Shown: positions 1 to 7,111, counted from the stretch's first letter. The stretch: DNA of 16,630 nucleotides from DASRJX01 sp035649235 (GCA_035649235.1 DASRJX010000126.1:1-16630), one strand, 5' to 3'. A program made the numbers and translations. The notes: generated by a model not told the origin, from the letters alone.

Positions 1-38
1 GCGTAGGATACGGGCCATCCGGCCGGGGGGAATCGATC

Positions 39-245
39 ATGATCATCGGTGCTCATTCCATCATCTATAGCAAGAAGCCCGACGCGGACCGCGCCTTCTT
101 CCGGGACGTGCTCGGGCTGCCGAACGTGGATGTCGGTGAGGCGTGGCTCATCTTCGGGCTGCCTCCGGCCGAAGTCGCCGTGCACCCGTCGGGCAAGAAC
201 GACGTGCACGAGTTTTATTTCCGCAGCATCGCTTCGAGGCACTGA
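39..245 (+). pseudogene. Truncated VOC-family (glyoxalase/bleomycin-resistance fold) protein, N-terminal half only
   Basis: The 68-residue product matches the first half of small VOC proteins. It has an opening beta strand (IIGAHSIIYS), the helix DADRAFFRDVLGLP, and strands ending in the motif HEFYF near residues 58-61. VOC metalloenzymes pair two beta-alpha-beta-beta-beta modules over about 120-130 residues. Here the reading stops just after HEFYF, seven residues into what would be the second module. The metal ligands and strands of that module are therefore missing, and I do not find them in another frame downstream. A GGGGGGA ribosome-binding site sits about 8 nt before the ATG, so initiation looks intact. 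Its stop TGA overlaps an ATG (TGATG, 243-247). A decayed or deletion-shortened gene is most likely. A single-module protein working as a dimer is possible but less likely. Confidence 0.7.
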
Positions 246-286
246 TGAGCCTGATGAAAGCCCCAGCGAAGCCCAAGTCAAGATGA
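245..286 (+). CDS. Possible 13-codon coupling ORF
   Basis: A very short reading frame (MSLMKAPAKPKSR) starts at an ATG that overlaps the stop of the VOC fragment by 1 nt. It ends at a TGA that overlaps the ATG of the next gene (ATGA, 283-286). This stop-start chain could carry ribosomes from the VOC fragment into the downstream gene, which has no clear Shine-Dalgarno of its own. It may equally be chance, or the frameshifted N-terminus of that gene. There is no homology or codon-bias support. Confidence 0.2.
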   Translation: MSLMKAPAKPKSR

Positions 287-888
287 CGCAAACTCCGAAG
301 GTCGCCCTCGGGTTCAAGACCCACTCCGGCTGGGCGGCGCTCGTCGTGCTCCGCGGCGGCGACGGCGAGCTCTCCATCGTGGACCGGCGCCGCGTGGATC
401 TGGTCGACAACCAGTGGGCCAAGGCCCCGTATCACGCCGCCGAGGAATTGAAGCCGGCCGAGGCGCGCGCCCTGGTCAAGCGCGGCATCGCGCAGGCGCA
501 CCGCGTCGCGGAGCGCGAGCTGCGGGCCGCGGTGCGGCGCGAGGAGGAGCGCGGCAACCAGGTCGCCGCCTGCGCGGTGCTCGTCGGCGAGCCGATGCCG
601 GAGTGGAGCACCGACGAGATCCTGGCGGTGCACTTCCGCATGCACAAGGCCGAGGGCGTCCTGTTCCGGGAGGTGCTGGTCCGCGCCGCCGAGGCGTGCG
701 GCCTGCGGCTGGCCGCGATCCCCGAGAAGCGGCTCCTGGAGGATGCCTCGAAGTCGCTCGGCGCGCCGGCCGGCGCCCTCGTCGCTCGGATCGCGGCGCT
801 CGGAAAGTCGGTCGGTCCCCCCTGGGGAAAGGATCAGAAGGACGCGGCGCTCGCCGCTTTCGTGGCACTGCGAGGACGCTCCCGATGA
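283..888 (+). CDS. Hypothetical protein, possibly RNase H-like fold
   Basis: A 201-residue soluble protein that I cannot assign to a named family. It opens with a hydrophobic strand (KVALGFKTHSGWAALVVL) followed by a beta turn and a second strand (ELSIVDRRRVDL). A long charged helical stretch follows (about residues 58-92, rich in Ala, Arg and Glu), then a strand (VAACAVLVG) and a helix with HFRMHKAEGVLFREVL. It ends in GPPWGKDQKDAALAAFVAL. The strand-turn-strand opening and the acidic residue in a C-terminal helix loosely recall RuvC/RNase H-like folds, but this is inference from pattern only. The start is the only ATG after the VOC stop in this frame. No good ribosome-binding site precedes it, so translation may be coupled to the upstream frames. 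It ends 15 nt before a convergent gene. Confidence 0.7.
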   Translation: MTQTPKVALGFKTHSGWAALVVLRGGDGELSIVDRRRVDLVDNQWAKAPYHAAEELKPAEARALVKRGIAQAHRVAERELRAAVRREEERGNQVAACAVLVGEPMPEWSTDEILAVHFRMHKAEGVLFREVLVRAAEACGLRLAAIPEKRLLEDASKSLGAPAGALVARIAALGKSVGPPWGKDQKDAALAAFVALRGRSR

Positions 889-903
889 AGAGCCGCGGCC
901 ACG

Positions 904-1554
904 CTACGCCGCGCGCGGAGTGCCCGCCTCGAAGCACAGCAGGATGCCGATCCAGATGAGCCACGCGGACTGCGCGAAGGCGATCATCCCGAATCCGTGC
1001 ACGCCGAGGCCCACCTGGCCGGAGAGGAAGGCGACGACGACCCCCGCGCCGACCAGAACGCCGGCCACGCCGGCCGCCCGGGACATCGCGCGGCCCTTCA
1101 GGATGGCCGCCGACCAGAGAAGGATGGCGGCCGACGAAGCGACCACGTACACGGAGGTGTAGCCGTGGTTCACCTCGCCCGAGTAGTCGAGCAGCGCATG
1201 TGTGACCTCGCGGCTCCCCTCGTCCGCCGCCTGCATCCTGTCCATGATCCGCGTCGACACGAGGCCGCTGGCCACCGCGGACGACATCACGGCCACGCCG
1301 CCGAAGCCGAAGACGACCAGGGCCGCCGTCGCCAGGTCGGTCGATCCCAGGCGGCGCGTGAGGCCGAGTAGGCCGAGGAACAGGATCGGGATCGCGGCGA
1401 GCGCCAGCCCATGGATGAACACGTTCAGGCGCGCCATACGACCGAAGTTTTCCGCGCTCAACATCGCGTGGCCCGTCGGGTGATGCATCATGACGAGGAT
1501 GAAGGCCCCTGCACCGGCGAGGAGCAGGACCGCGCTCCCCCTCTCGCTCCGCAT
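904..1554 (-). CDS. Six-helix integral membrane protein, unknown function
   Basis: A 216-residue hydrophobic protein with about six predicted membrane helices, near residues 7-22, 43-62, 75-98, 133-151, 158-177 and 184-204. The loop after helix 1 carries MMHHPTGHAML, and a periplasmic or cytoplasmic loop around residue 125 carries EVNHGYTSVY. These His-containing loops are the most distinctive elements. I do not recognise the family. The ATG at 1552-1554 is preferred because a GGAGG (1565-1569 in complement) lies 10 nt before it. An ATG ten codons upstream (1584) lacks a Shine-Dalgarno, but would give a 226-residue form. The gene is convergent with the hypothetical gene ending at 888 and divergent from the gene at 1638. 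Confidence 0.8.
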   Translation of the reverse strand: MRSERGSAVLLLAGAGAFILVMMHHPTGHAMLSAENFGRMARLNVFIHGLALAAIPILFLGLLGLTRRLGSTDLATAALVVFGFGGVAVMSSAVASGLVSTRIMDRMQAADEGSREVTHALLDYSGEVNHGYTSVYVVASSAAILLWSAAILKGRAMSRAAGVAGVLVGAGVVVAFLSGQVGLGVHGFGMIAFAQSAWLIWIGILLCFEAGTPRAA

Positions 1555-1637
1555 GGCACCTGTGCCTCCGTTCTGAGTGGACATGGGCGGAGAGCCTAAG
1601 CGGTAGAATAGGTTCTGGTCAATCCACAGGAGGAGCG

Positions 1638-1994
1638 ATGGGCGACGATCGTGAGAAGAGCGTGAGCCTTCCCATCGCCTGCACGCTCACTCCGGCCGAG
1701 CTCGAGGCGCGTCGCGAGATGCTGCTCCCCGGCCTCCTCGCCAGGGCCGGGGCCCGGGAAGCGGTCGCCGGCGGCTTCCGCTGGCGCTTCCCTCCCGACG
1801 GCGACCTGCTGCAGGACGCGGCCGCCGTCATCGATGTCGAGCGCCGGTGCTGCCCGTTCCTGCGCTTCCTCCTGGTCGTGGAGCCCGGAGGCGGTCCGGT
1901 GTGGCTCGAGGTGACGGGGCCGGAAGGGACGCGGGACTTCCTGTCGACGCTTCTGGCCCCGGCCGACCTCCGTCCGGCCGCCGGGGCGGAGTGA
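1638..1994 (+). CDS. Small conserved protein with a Cys-Cys motif (possible metal-associated)
   Basis: A 118-residue soluble protein preceded by a strong AGGAGG (1627-1632). It has a CTLTPAELEARR segment at residues 15-26 and a helix ending in DVERRCCPFLRF (residues 66-77). The latter places adjacent cysteines C71-C72 beside an aromatic-rich strand. A GGGPVWLEVTGPEGTRDFL block at about residues 84-102 looks like a two-strand sheet. Similar small proteins with an ERxCCxFLRF block occur in many bacteria as uncharacterised ORFs, sometimes near metal-resistance genes (recollection, not checked). With C15, the vicinal cysteines could bind a soft metal, but no metal transporter or regulator lies beside it here. 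It is divergent from the membrane protein at 904-1554. Confidence 0.75.
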   Translation: MGDDREKSVSLPIACTLTPAELEARREMLLPGLLARAGAREAVAGGFRWRFPPDGDLLQDAAAVIDVERRCCPFLRFLLVVEPGGGPVWLEVTGPEGTRDFLSTLLAPADLRPAAGAE

Positions 1995-2073
1995 GCCGGA
2001 CGATTCCGGTCGAGGGGCGCGCTTCCTTGGATGGCGTGCCATTCGTGTGGTACAAAGGATTCGGACTCCATCG

Positions 2074-3837
2074 ATGATCGCATTCCACCCTTCGCTCCGC
2101 CGGATCGTCCCTCTGCTCCTGCTGTCCTTCTGCGGCCTGCCCGCGTCGGCGCTGGACAGTGGAAGCGCGGCGCCAGCCAGGCAGGATCGTACTGCCGTGC
2201 CGGCTCAGTCCGCGCCGGCGCCGGCGCCGGCCGATCCGGGCGCCGCGGCCGCGGAAGACGATCCGCACGCCGCCTGCGCCGCGCCGCCGAGCTACGTTCC
2301 CGCCGACGTGCTCGCCCGCCCTGCCGTGCTCCGGCGGGGGATCGGCAACTCGCACGAGACCGTGACGACGGTGTCGGCCGAGGCCCAGGCCTTCTACGAC
2401 CAGGGGCTGAACTACCTCGAGTCGTACGTCTGGATCGAGGCCGCGCGGTCGTTCCAGCAGGCGCTCCGCCTCGACCCGCGCCTGGCCATGGCGCATCTCG
2501 GCCTCAGCTACGTCTATTCCGGGCTCGACAACCCGGCCGCCGCCAGGAAGTCCTTCGAGCAGGCCGAGGCCCTGGCGGCGGGCGCGAGCGAGCGCGAGCG
2601 GCGCCGCATCGACATCCGGGACAAGCAGCTCGCGGCCCTGGAGGATCTCGAAGACGCCGCGGCCTTTCTCGCCTACAAGAAGGCGATCGACGACGCGCTG
2701 ACGGCCGACGTCGACAATCCGCTTCTCTGGCTGCTGCGCGGCAACGCCGAGGAATCGAACGCCTCGGGCAGGGGCCAGCGCGGCACCGCCTCCTCCATCG
2801 CCTACTACGAGCGCGTGCTGCGGCTGGTGCCGGAGCATGCTTCCGCGCACCACTACCTCGTGCACACCTTCGAGACGGTCGGTCGCATCGACAAGGCCCT
2901 GGTGCATGGCGAGGCCTACGCCCGGCTGGCGCCGTCGATCCCGCACGCCGCCCACATGTGGGGGCACGACCTGCGGCGGGTCGGGCGCATCGACGAGGCG
3001 ATCGTCCAGTTCCAGAGGGCCGACGCGCTGGAGCGCGCGTACTACGAGGCCGAGGGGATCAATCCCGCCTACGACTGGCACCACGGCCACAACCTCGACC
3101 TGCTCGCCGGGTGCTACGAGCACAAGGGGCAGATGAAGCTGGCGGAGAAGACGCTGCGTGAAGCGGCGGCCTTCACTCCGGTGGACGCCTACCGCGCCTT
3201 CAACATGCGCGAGCTGCCGAACTTCCTCCTGCACCGCTCCCGGTACGCGGAGGCGCTCGCCGCCGCCGACGCCATGACGCGCATGGCGTTTCCGCAGGCG
3301 CAGGTCGCCGGGCACGCGCTCGCCGGGCGGGCGCTGATCGGTCTGGGGCGATTGGAGGACGCCGGCAAGGAGATGGAAACAGCCCGGCGTCTCCTGGAGG
3401 ACGTCCCGCGCGTCGCCGCTGGCACCGTGCCGCGCAGGTCGATGGTGGAGCCCTGGGTCGATCTCCTGCGAGGGGAGCTGCTCCTCAGGACGGGCCGCAT
3501 GGAGGAGGGACGGGTCCTGCTCAAGGAGGTCCAGCGCACCCTGCGCTCTCTCCCCGGTCCCGACAACTGGTCCCAGACGCTGTTCAGCCTGGAACTGATG
3601 GCCCGGAGCGCGATGGAGGCCGGCGACTGGGACCTGGCCGAATACACCGCTTCGCAGATGCTCGATCACGACCCGGCCTACGGCGGGAGCCATCTCGCAC
3701 TGGCGCTCACGCTGCGGCATGAGGGGGACCTCGATGCCGCGAGCCGGGAGATGGCGACCGCGAGGCAGTGCTGGCGGGACGCCGACACCGACCTGCCTGA
3801 ATTGACCCCGATTGCGGATGCCGGCGCTCCGCCCTAG
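2074..3837 (+). CDS. Exported tetratricopeptide-repeat protein with histidine clusters
   Basis: A 587-residue protein starting with a signal peptide (basic HPSLRR, then IVPLLLLSFCGLPASA, likely cleavage after ALA or ASA near residue 26). An Ala/Pro-rich linker follows (about residues 31-60). TPR-type helix pairs run through the rest of the protein, for example ARSFQQALRLDP (about 124-135), YYERVLRLVPEHA, GRIDKALVHGEAYARLAP and GRIDEAIVQFQRA. Histidines cluster on successive repeats: HHYLVH (259-264), HAAHMWGH (291-298) and DWHHGHN (334-340). They recall a bacterial TPR group with an HMPSHI-type motif. It is probably periplasmic and scaffolds protein contacts. The ATG at 2074 is chosen because it places the signal peptide at the N-terminus; a GTG at 2047 is an alternative. 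It is likely first in a unit with the two genes that follow. Confidence 0.88.
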   Translation: MIAFHPSLRRIVPLLLLSFCGLPASALDSGSAAPARQDRTAVPAQSAPAPAPADPGAAAAEDDPHAACAAPPSYVPADVLARPAVLRRGIGNSHETVTTVSAEAQAFYDQGLNYLESYVWIEAARSFQQALRLDPRLAMAHLGLSYVYSGLDNPAAARKSFEQAEALAAGASERERRRIDIRDKQLAALEDLEDAAAFLAYKKAIDDALTADVDNPLLWLLRGNAEESNASGRGQRGTASSIAYYERVLRLVPEHASAHHYLVHTFETVGRIDKALVHGEAYARLAPSIPHAAHMWGHDLRRVGRIDEAIVQFQRADALERAYYEAEGINPAYDWHHGHNLDLLAGCYEHKGQMKLAEKTLREAAAFTPVDAYRAFNMRELPNFLLHRSRYAEALAAADAMTRMAFPQAQVAGHALAGRALIGLGRLEDAGKEMETARRLLEDVPRVAAGTVPRRSMVEPWVDLLRGELLLRTGRMEEGRVLLKEVQRTLRSLPGPDNWSQTLFSLELMARSAMEAGDWDLAEYTASQMLDHDPAYGGSHLALALTLRHEGDLDAASREMATARQCWRDADTDLPELTPIADAGAPP

Positions 3838-3903
3838 GAGCCTTGTCCGAGCCATGGCATGGGCCGCGCGCATGACGCTGCTCGTCGACCCTGGAGAATC
3901 CCG

Positions 3904-4152
3904 ATGGCCTACAGCTCCGCCAAGACCGTAGCGCAGTACCTGGCGTCCCTTCCGGCCGAAAGGCGGCGCGCGATCGCCGCCAACTACGCCCTGTACCTCA
4001 CTTGCGCCTACAGCGACCCGGCGCAGGGCGTCTGGCTCCGCAACCAGTTCAAGCGGCTCGAGGACCTCTCCCTCGACGCCATCGGCCAGGTGATCTCCAG
4101 CACGCCCGTGGAGAAGCAGATCGCGATGTACGAAGCCTCCCGGCGGCGGTGA
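3904..4152 (+). CDS. Short DUF1801-like protein with apparent internal deletions
   Basis: An 82-residue protein. The N-terminus (AKTVAQYLASLPAERRRAI, residues 6-24) and C-terminus (KRLEDLSLDAIGQVI then YEASR, residues 50-80) look like the two ends of DUF1801 proteins. The NYALYLTCAYSDP block (27-39) looks like the late-middle strand-helix of that family. Members usually run about 140-150 residues. Here the central part between the N-terminal helix and NYALYL, and the GKKLDMGKSCVRF-type block before KRLEDL, appear to be missing, with the frame kept. The ATG at 3904 has GGAG about 7 nt upstream; an ATG at 3859 would add 15 unconvincing residues. The stop overlaps the GTG of the next gene (GTGA). 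It may be a degenerate gene or a mini-domain variant. Confidence 0.65.
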   Translation: MAYSSAKTVAQYLASLPAERRRAIAANYALYLTCAYSDPAQGVWLRNQFKRLEDLSLDAIGQVISSTPVEKQIAMYEASRRR

Positions 4153-5078
4153 GTCCGGAGGGCGCCGCCGCGGCCGCGGTCCCCCGGTCCGGCGCGGGCG
4201 CGCAGGCGGCGCCGGCGCGCATCCTGCTGCTGACGCTCGTCGCCCTCCTCGCGTTCGCCGGCAACTCGATCCTCTGCCGGCTGGCGCTCGGCGAGCGGAG
4301 CATCGACGCCGCCTCCTTCGCGACGCTGCGGCTCGGCTCGGGCGCCCTGTTCCTGTGGCTGGTCCTGCGACTCCACGCGGGCCGCACCGCCGGGAGCTGG
4401 GCCGGGGGCCTCGCCCTCGCCCTTTACGCCGTGCCGTTCACCTTCGCGTACCTCCTGCTGGGAGCGGGCACGGGGGCGCTCGTTCTCTTCGGATGCGTCC
4501 AGGCGATCATGATCGCCGCCGGGCTGCGCGAAGGGGAACGCCCGCGCGGGCGGGAGTGGGTGGGGCTCCTGCTGGCCCTGGGCGGCCTCGTGTACCTGGT
4601 GGCGCCCGGCCTCACGGCGCCGGCGCCTCTCGGCTCCATTCTCATGGCGGTCGCCGGCTCCGCCTGGGCCGTCTACTCCCTTCTGGGCCGCGGCGCCGCG
4701 AGCCCCGTGGCTGCGACGGCCGGCAACTTCCTGCGCGCTTTTCCCTTCGCCCTGCTCGTGAGCCTGGCGTGCCTGCGCGCCGCGCATCTCTCGCCGCGCG
4801 GGGCGCTCCTGGCCGCCGTCTCGGGGGCGATCACCTCCGGGCTCGGCTACGTGATCTGGTACGCGGCGCTCCGCGGCCTCACGGCGACCCGGGCGGCGAC
4901 CGCCCAGCTCGCGGTGCCCGTCCTGGCGGCCGCCGGCGGCGTGCTCCTTCTGGGCGAGCCCGTGACCGTGCGGCTGGCGCTCGCGGCGCTGCTCATCCTC
5001 GGAGGCATAGCACTCGCGCTGCAGGGGCGCCGCCAACCAGCCACGCCGCCGGCCGCCGGCGACGTGACTCGCGCTTAA
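4149..5078 (+). CDS. EamA/DMT-superfamily membrane transporter
   Basis: A 309-residue protein with about ten membrane helices arranged as two similar halves, the EamA (DMT) layout. Helix 1 (ARILLLTLVALLAFAGNSILCRLAL) is followed by the short RSIDAASFATLRLGSGALFLWL element typical of EamA first halves. The last two helices carry TAQLAVPVLAAAGGVLLLGEPV then LALAALLILGGIAL, the family's usual terminal pattern. Such proteins export or import small metabolites such as amino acids or nucleosides; the substrate cannot be read from sequence. The start is taken as GTG 4149, which overlaps the DUF1801-like stop by 4 nt. An Ala-rich cytoplasmic tail precedes helix 1. Upstream in-frame starts would run through the preceding gene and give non-membrane sequence. 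It is convergent with the lipoprotein gene ending at 5097. Confidence 0.88.
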   Translation: MSPEGAAAAAVPRSGAGAQAAPARILLLTLVALLAFAGNSILCRLALGERSIDAASFATLRLGSGALFLWLVLRLHAGRTAGSWAGGLALALYAVPFTFAYLLLGAGTGALVLFGCVQAIMIAAGLREGERPRGREWVGLLLALGGLVYLVAPGLTAPAPLGSILMAVAGSAWAVYSLLGRGAASPVAATAGNFLRAFPFALLVSLACLRAAHLSPRGALLAAVSGAITSGLGYVIWYAALRGLTATRAATAQLAVPVLAAAGGVLLLGEPVTVRLALAALLILGGIALALQGRRQPATPPAAGDVTRA

Positions 5079-5096
5079 GACACCGCCTGCGGCCGC

Positions 5097-6050
5097 CTAT
5101 CTCGCTGGAATCGTGTCGGGCGCGGAGTCCTTCGGAGGATCGTCCTGCGGCGTCCCGCCTGGGGCGCCGGCGGTGGGGTCGTCCGCGGTCGCGGTGCCGG
5201 CCGCGGGAGCGTGGAAGATCGAGGCATCGAACGGCGCGTCGAAGTGGATGTCGTCGTACTCGTCCACTGCCTCCAGCTTGCCGATGGCGCCTCCCGCGTC
5301 CGAGGCGTAGGTCCTGCGGCGGGTGGCGACGCGGATGCCGCCGAAGTTCTGGTGGTCGGACCACACCGACAACCGGAAGTCGTTCGGCTGCGCCCGGTAG
5401 GAATGGACCTGCTCGATGAGGCGGCTCAGCCGGCTGATGTAGATGTCGTGCCAGTCGTCGGTGCCGCCGCCGTCCGTCGGCCGCTCGAAGCGGAGCCGCA
5501 CGACGTCGCACGGCCCGGCCGGCACGGGGCCGGCCGTCTGCGGCGTGCGCACGCCGCGCGATTCGAGGCGCGAGGCGGGATCGAGCAGGATCCACGGCAT
5601 CAGGAAGGACCAGCGGACGATCCGGGCGTACGTCTCCCGGAACTCGATCTGCGACGAGTCGCCCACCGGCGCGCCGTCCTGCATGAGGCTGAACGCTGCG
5701 CCGTCGAGGCGCGCGATCTGGCGCTCGGGGCCGTCGATGTCCTCGATGTACACCTGAGGTTCTTCCCCGAGGCCGAGGCGCTGCAACTGGTGGGTCAGTC
5801 GGACCGGTGCCGGCTGGCCACCGTAGAACGAGAGCGTGTAGCGGTACTCGACGTTGGCCATCCTGTCCCAGGCCTCGGTGCCGCCGTAGGCCTGGAGCAT
5901 CGCCGCGACGGCCGACGTGGCCTCCGGCCCGTCGGTCACCAGCCGCACCCGATCGAGGGCCGGGTCCGCGGGCGCCGGGCCGCAGGCGGCCGGCAGCACG
6001 GCCAGGAGCACGGCCGTCGCCGTCGTCTGCACGACGCTGCGCCGGCTCAT
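5097..6050 (-). CDS. Predicted lipoprotein, LolA-like fold suspected
   Basis: A 317-residue protein with a lipoprotein signal peptide: SRR, the hydrophobic TATAVLLAVL, then lipobox LPAAC with Cys at residue 23. The mature part begins with a helix (AAMLQAYGGTEAWDRM) followed by many alternating beta strands with aromatic residues (VEYRYTLSFYGG, PVRLTHQLQRLGLG, DWHDIYISRLSRLI, FRLSVWSDHQNFGGIRVATRRRTY). This resembles LolA/LolB-type half-barrel lipid-binding folds and DUF6503-like proteins that start with YGG..W. The resemblance is by pattern only. The C-terminal 40 residues are Pro/Ala/Asp-rich and probably disordered. It starts 6 nt after the stop of the upstream gene (6057-6929), so the two are almost certainly co-transcribed. 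The mature protein should be membrane-anchored outside the cytoplasm. Confidence 0.8.
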   Translation of the reverse strand: MSRRSVVQTTATAVLLAVLPAACGPAPADPALDRVRLVTDGPEATSAVAAMLQAYGGTEAWDRMANVEYRYTLSFYGGQPAPVRLTHQLQRLGLGEEPQVYIEDIDGPERQIARLDGAAFSLMQDGAPVGDSSQIEFRETYARIVRWSFLMPWILLDPASRLESRGVRTPQTAGPVPAGPCDVVRLRFERPTDGGGTDDWHDIYISRLSRLIEQVHSYRAQPNDFRLSVWSDHQNFGGIRVATRRRTYASDAGGAIGKLEAVDEYDDIHFDAPFDASIFHAPAAGTATADDPTAGAPGGTPQDDPPKDSAPDTIPAR

Positions 6051-6056
6051 TGAGTT

Positions 6057-6929
6057 CTAGTTCGTCCCGCCCGGCGCCGCCGGCGGCACCTGGTTCGGGC
6101 CGAGGTAGGTGATCGCGCCGGCCTGATCGATCCGGAACATGTAGCGCGGGGTCAGGACGAGGTGGGGAGCCAGCTTCGGATGCTCGATCACCATCGCCAC
6201 GTCGGTCTCCGCCGGCAGATCCCCCTCGACGTGCGAGTGCAGCGTCGGCTCCCCCGCGGCGCTTGCGGCCACCGGCATGGCGGGGGTCCCGACATGCAGC
6301 GGCGTGGACTTGGTCACCTTCATCCCGTCGCCGCTGACCGTGGAGAACAGGTCCGACCCGAATCGCTGGACCCCGCTCTCCGGAGTCGCCTGCAGGTAGA
6401 CCGAGCAGGTCTTGTCCGCCTCCTTGAAGGCCGAGACTTCGAAGGGCGCCCGGGAATCGGGAACGTAGAGCCCGATCACCGAGGCCGCCGCGTCGATGGC
6501 CCGCTGGAGGGCGAGGGCGTCGGCCGGCGCCTGCCGTGGGGGCATGTACCTTTCGAACGTCGTCACCTCGCCCGCCTTGTAGTTGAAGCCGACCTCCGCC
6601 AGCATCTGCCAGGCCTTTGGCTCCGCCTGGCCGGAGACAGGCCTCATGAGGATGACCCTCCAGGAGCCGCCCCGGTCGACCACGACCCAGCGGACGCTCT
6701 CGTCCAGATCGGGCATGTGCTTCTCGTACTTGGCGCGCGTGCGGGCCACCGCCTCGTGATAGCTCGCGATGCGCCGGCCGCGCGTCTCGACCAGCCGGAG
6801 CTCCTCCTCGGAGGGACGTTCCGGGACGGCGGCCAGGGGCCCGGCCGCGAGGTGGCCCAGGAGAACGGCCAGGAGGACGGCCGCGGGGCCCTGGCAGGCC
6901 AGCCTGACGGAGGACAGGTCGATGTGCAC
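6057..6929 (-). CDS. Exported protein of unknown function
   Basis: A 290-residue protein with an N-terminal hydrophobic segment (GPAAVLLAVLLGHLAAGPLAA, about residues 14-34) that reads as a signal peptide, cleaved near PLAA-VPE. The mature part has a charged helix (SEEELRLVETRGRRIASYHEAV), several beta strands (VRWVVVDRGGSWRVILMRPV), and a C-terminal block with LHSHVEGDLPAETDVAMVI and HLVLTPRYMFRIDQAGAITYLG. I do not recognise a domain. The start is a GTG at 6929 with no clear Shine-Dalgarno. No better in-frame start is visible, and this one gives a complete signal peptide. It forms a two-gene unit with the lipoprotein downstream (6 nt gap). It is divergent from the flavoprotein cassette across a 182-nt spacer. 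Confidence 0.75.
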   Translation of the reverse strand: MHIDLSSVRLACQGPAAVLLAVLLGHLAAGPLAAVPERPSEEELRLVETRGRRIASYHEAVARTRAKYEKHMPDLDESVRWVVVDRGGSWRVILMRPVSGQAEPKAWQMLAEVGFNYKAGEVTTFERYMPPRQAPADALALQRAIDAAASVIGLYVPDSRAPFEVSAFKEADKTCSVYLQATPESGVQRFGSDLFSTVSGDGMKVTKSTPLHVGTPAMPVAASAAGEPTLHSHVEGDLPAETDVAMVIEHPKLAPHLVLTPRYMFRIDQAGAITYLGPNQVPPAAPGGTN

Positions 6930-7015
6930 GGGGCGCCCAGTTTAGGTGCCTCGTCCGGAAATATCAACGGCCGCGCCCCTGGTGCCGGGTGCGACCCCGA
7001 CGCGCGCACGTCCGC

Positions 7016-7044
7016 TTGAACCGGCCCTCCCAATCCCGTATCAT
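7016..7044 (+). promoter_or_regulatory. Candidate sigma70 promoter for the flavoprotein cassette
   Basis: TTGAAC (7016-7021) and TATCAT (7039-7044) are separated by exactly 17 nt. The -10 matches consensus at 5 of 6 positions and the -35 at 4 of 6. Transcription would start near 7051, leaving a leader of about 60 nt before the ATG at 7112. That leader begins with a run of four GGCC-type units (7056-7070) able to form a hairpin. Confidence 0.5.
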
Positions 7045-7111
7045 GCGGCGCTTTCCCGGCCGGCCGGCCGTGGAACGGGTCACCAGGAAAGGGCATCCGG
7101 ACGGAGCGCGC

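Noticed and set aside
2027..2056. TTGGAT-18-TACAAA as a promoter for the TPR gene
   Set aside because: Each box matches only 4 of 6 consensus bases, and the implied start would lie downstream of the only Shine-Dalgarno-like stretch.
2211..2235. Tandem CGCCGG units
   Set aside because: They simply encode the Ala-Pro linker of the TPR protein. Too short and in-frame to be a mobile or regulatory repeat.
1828..3873. 681-codon open frame on the minus strand
   Set aside because: It is antisense to the clear TPR gene and runs across two plus-strand genes. Its composition (Arg, Gly, Val and His-rich with no motif) is typical of GC-rich antisense frames.
4355..5419. 354-codon plus-strand frame across the transporter end and the lipoprotein gene
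   Set aside because: Arg/Pro/Gly-rich out-of-frame reading of two well-supported genes.
7056..7070. Run of four GGCC-type units in the flavoprotein leader
   Set aside because: It could form a short hairpin, but such runs are expected in DNA this GC-rich. There is no riboswitch-like structure or T-tract.
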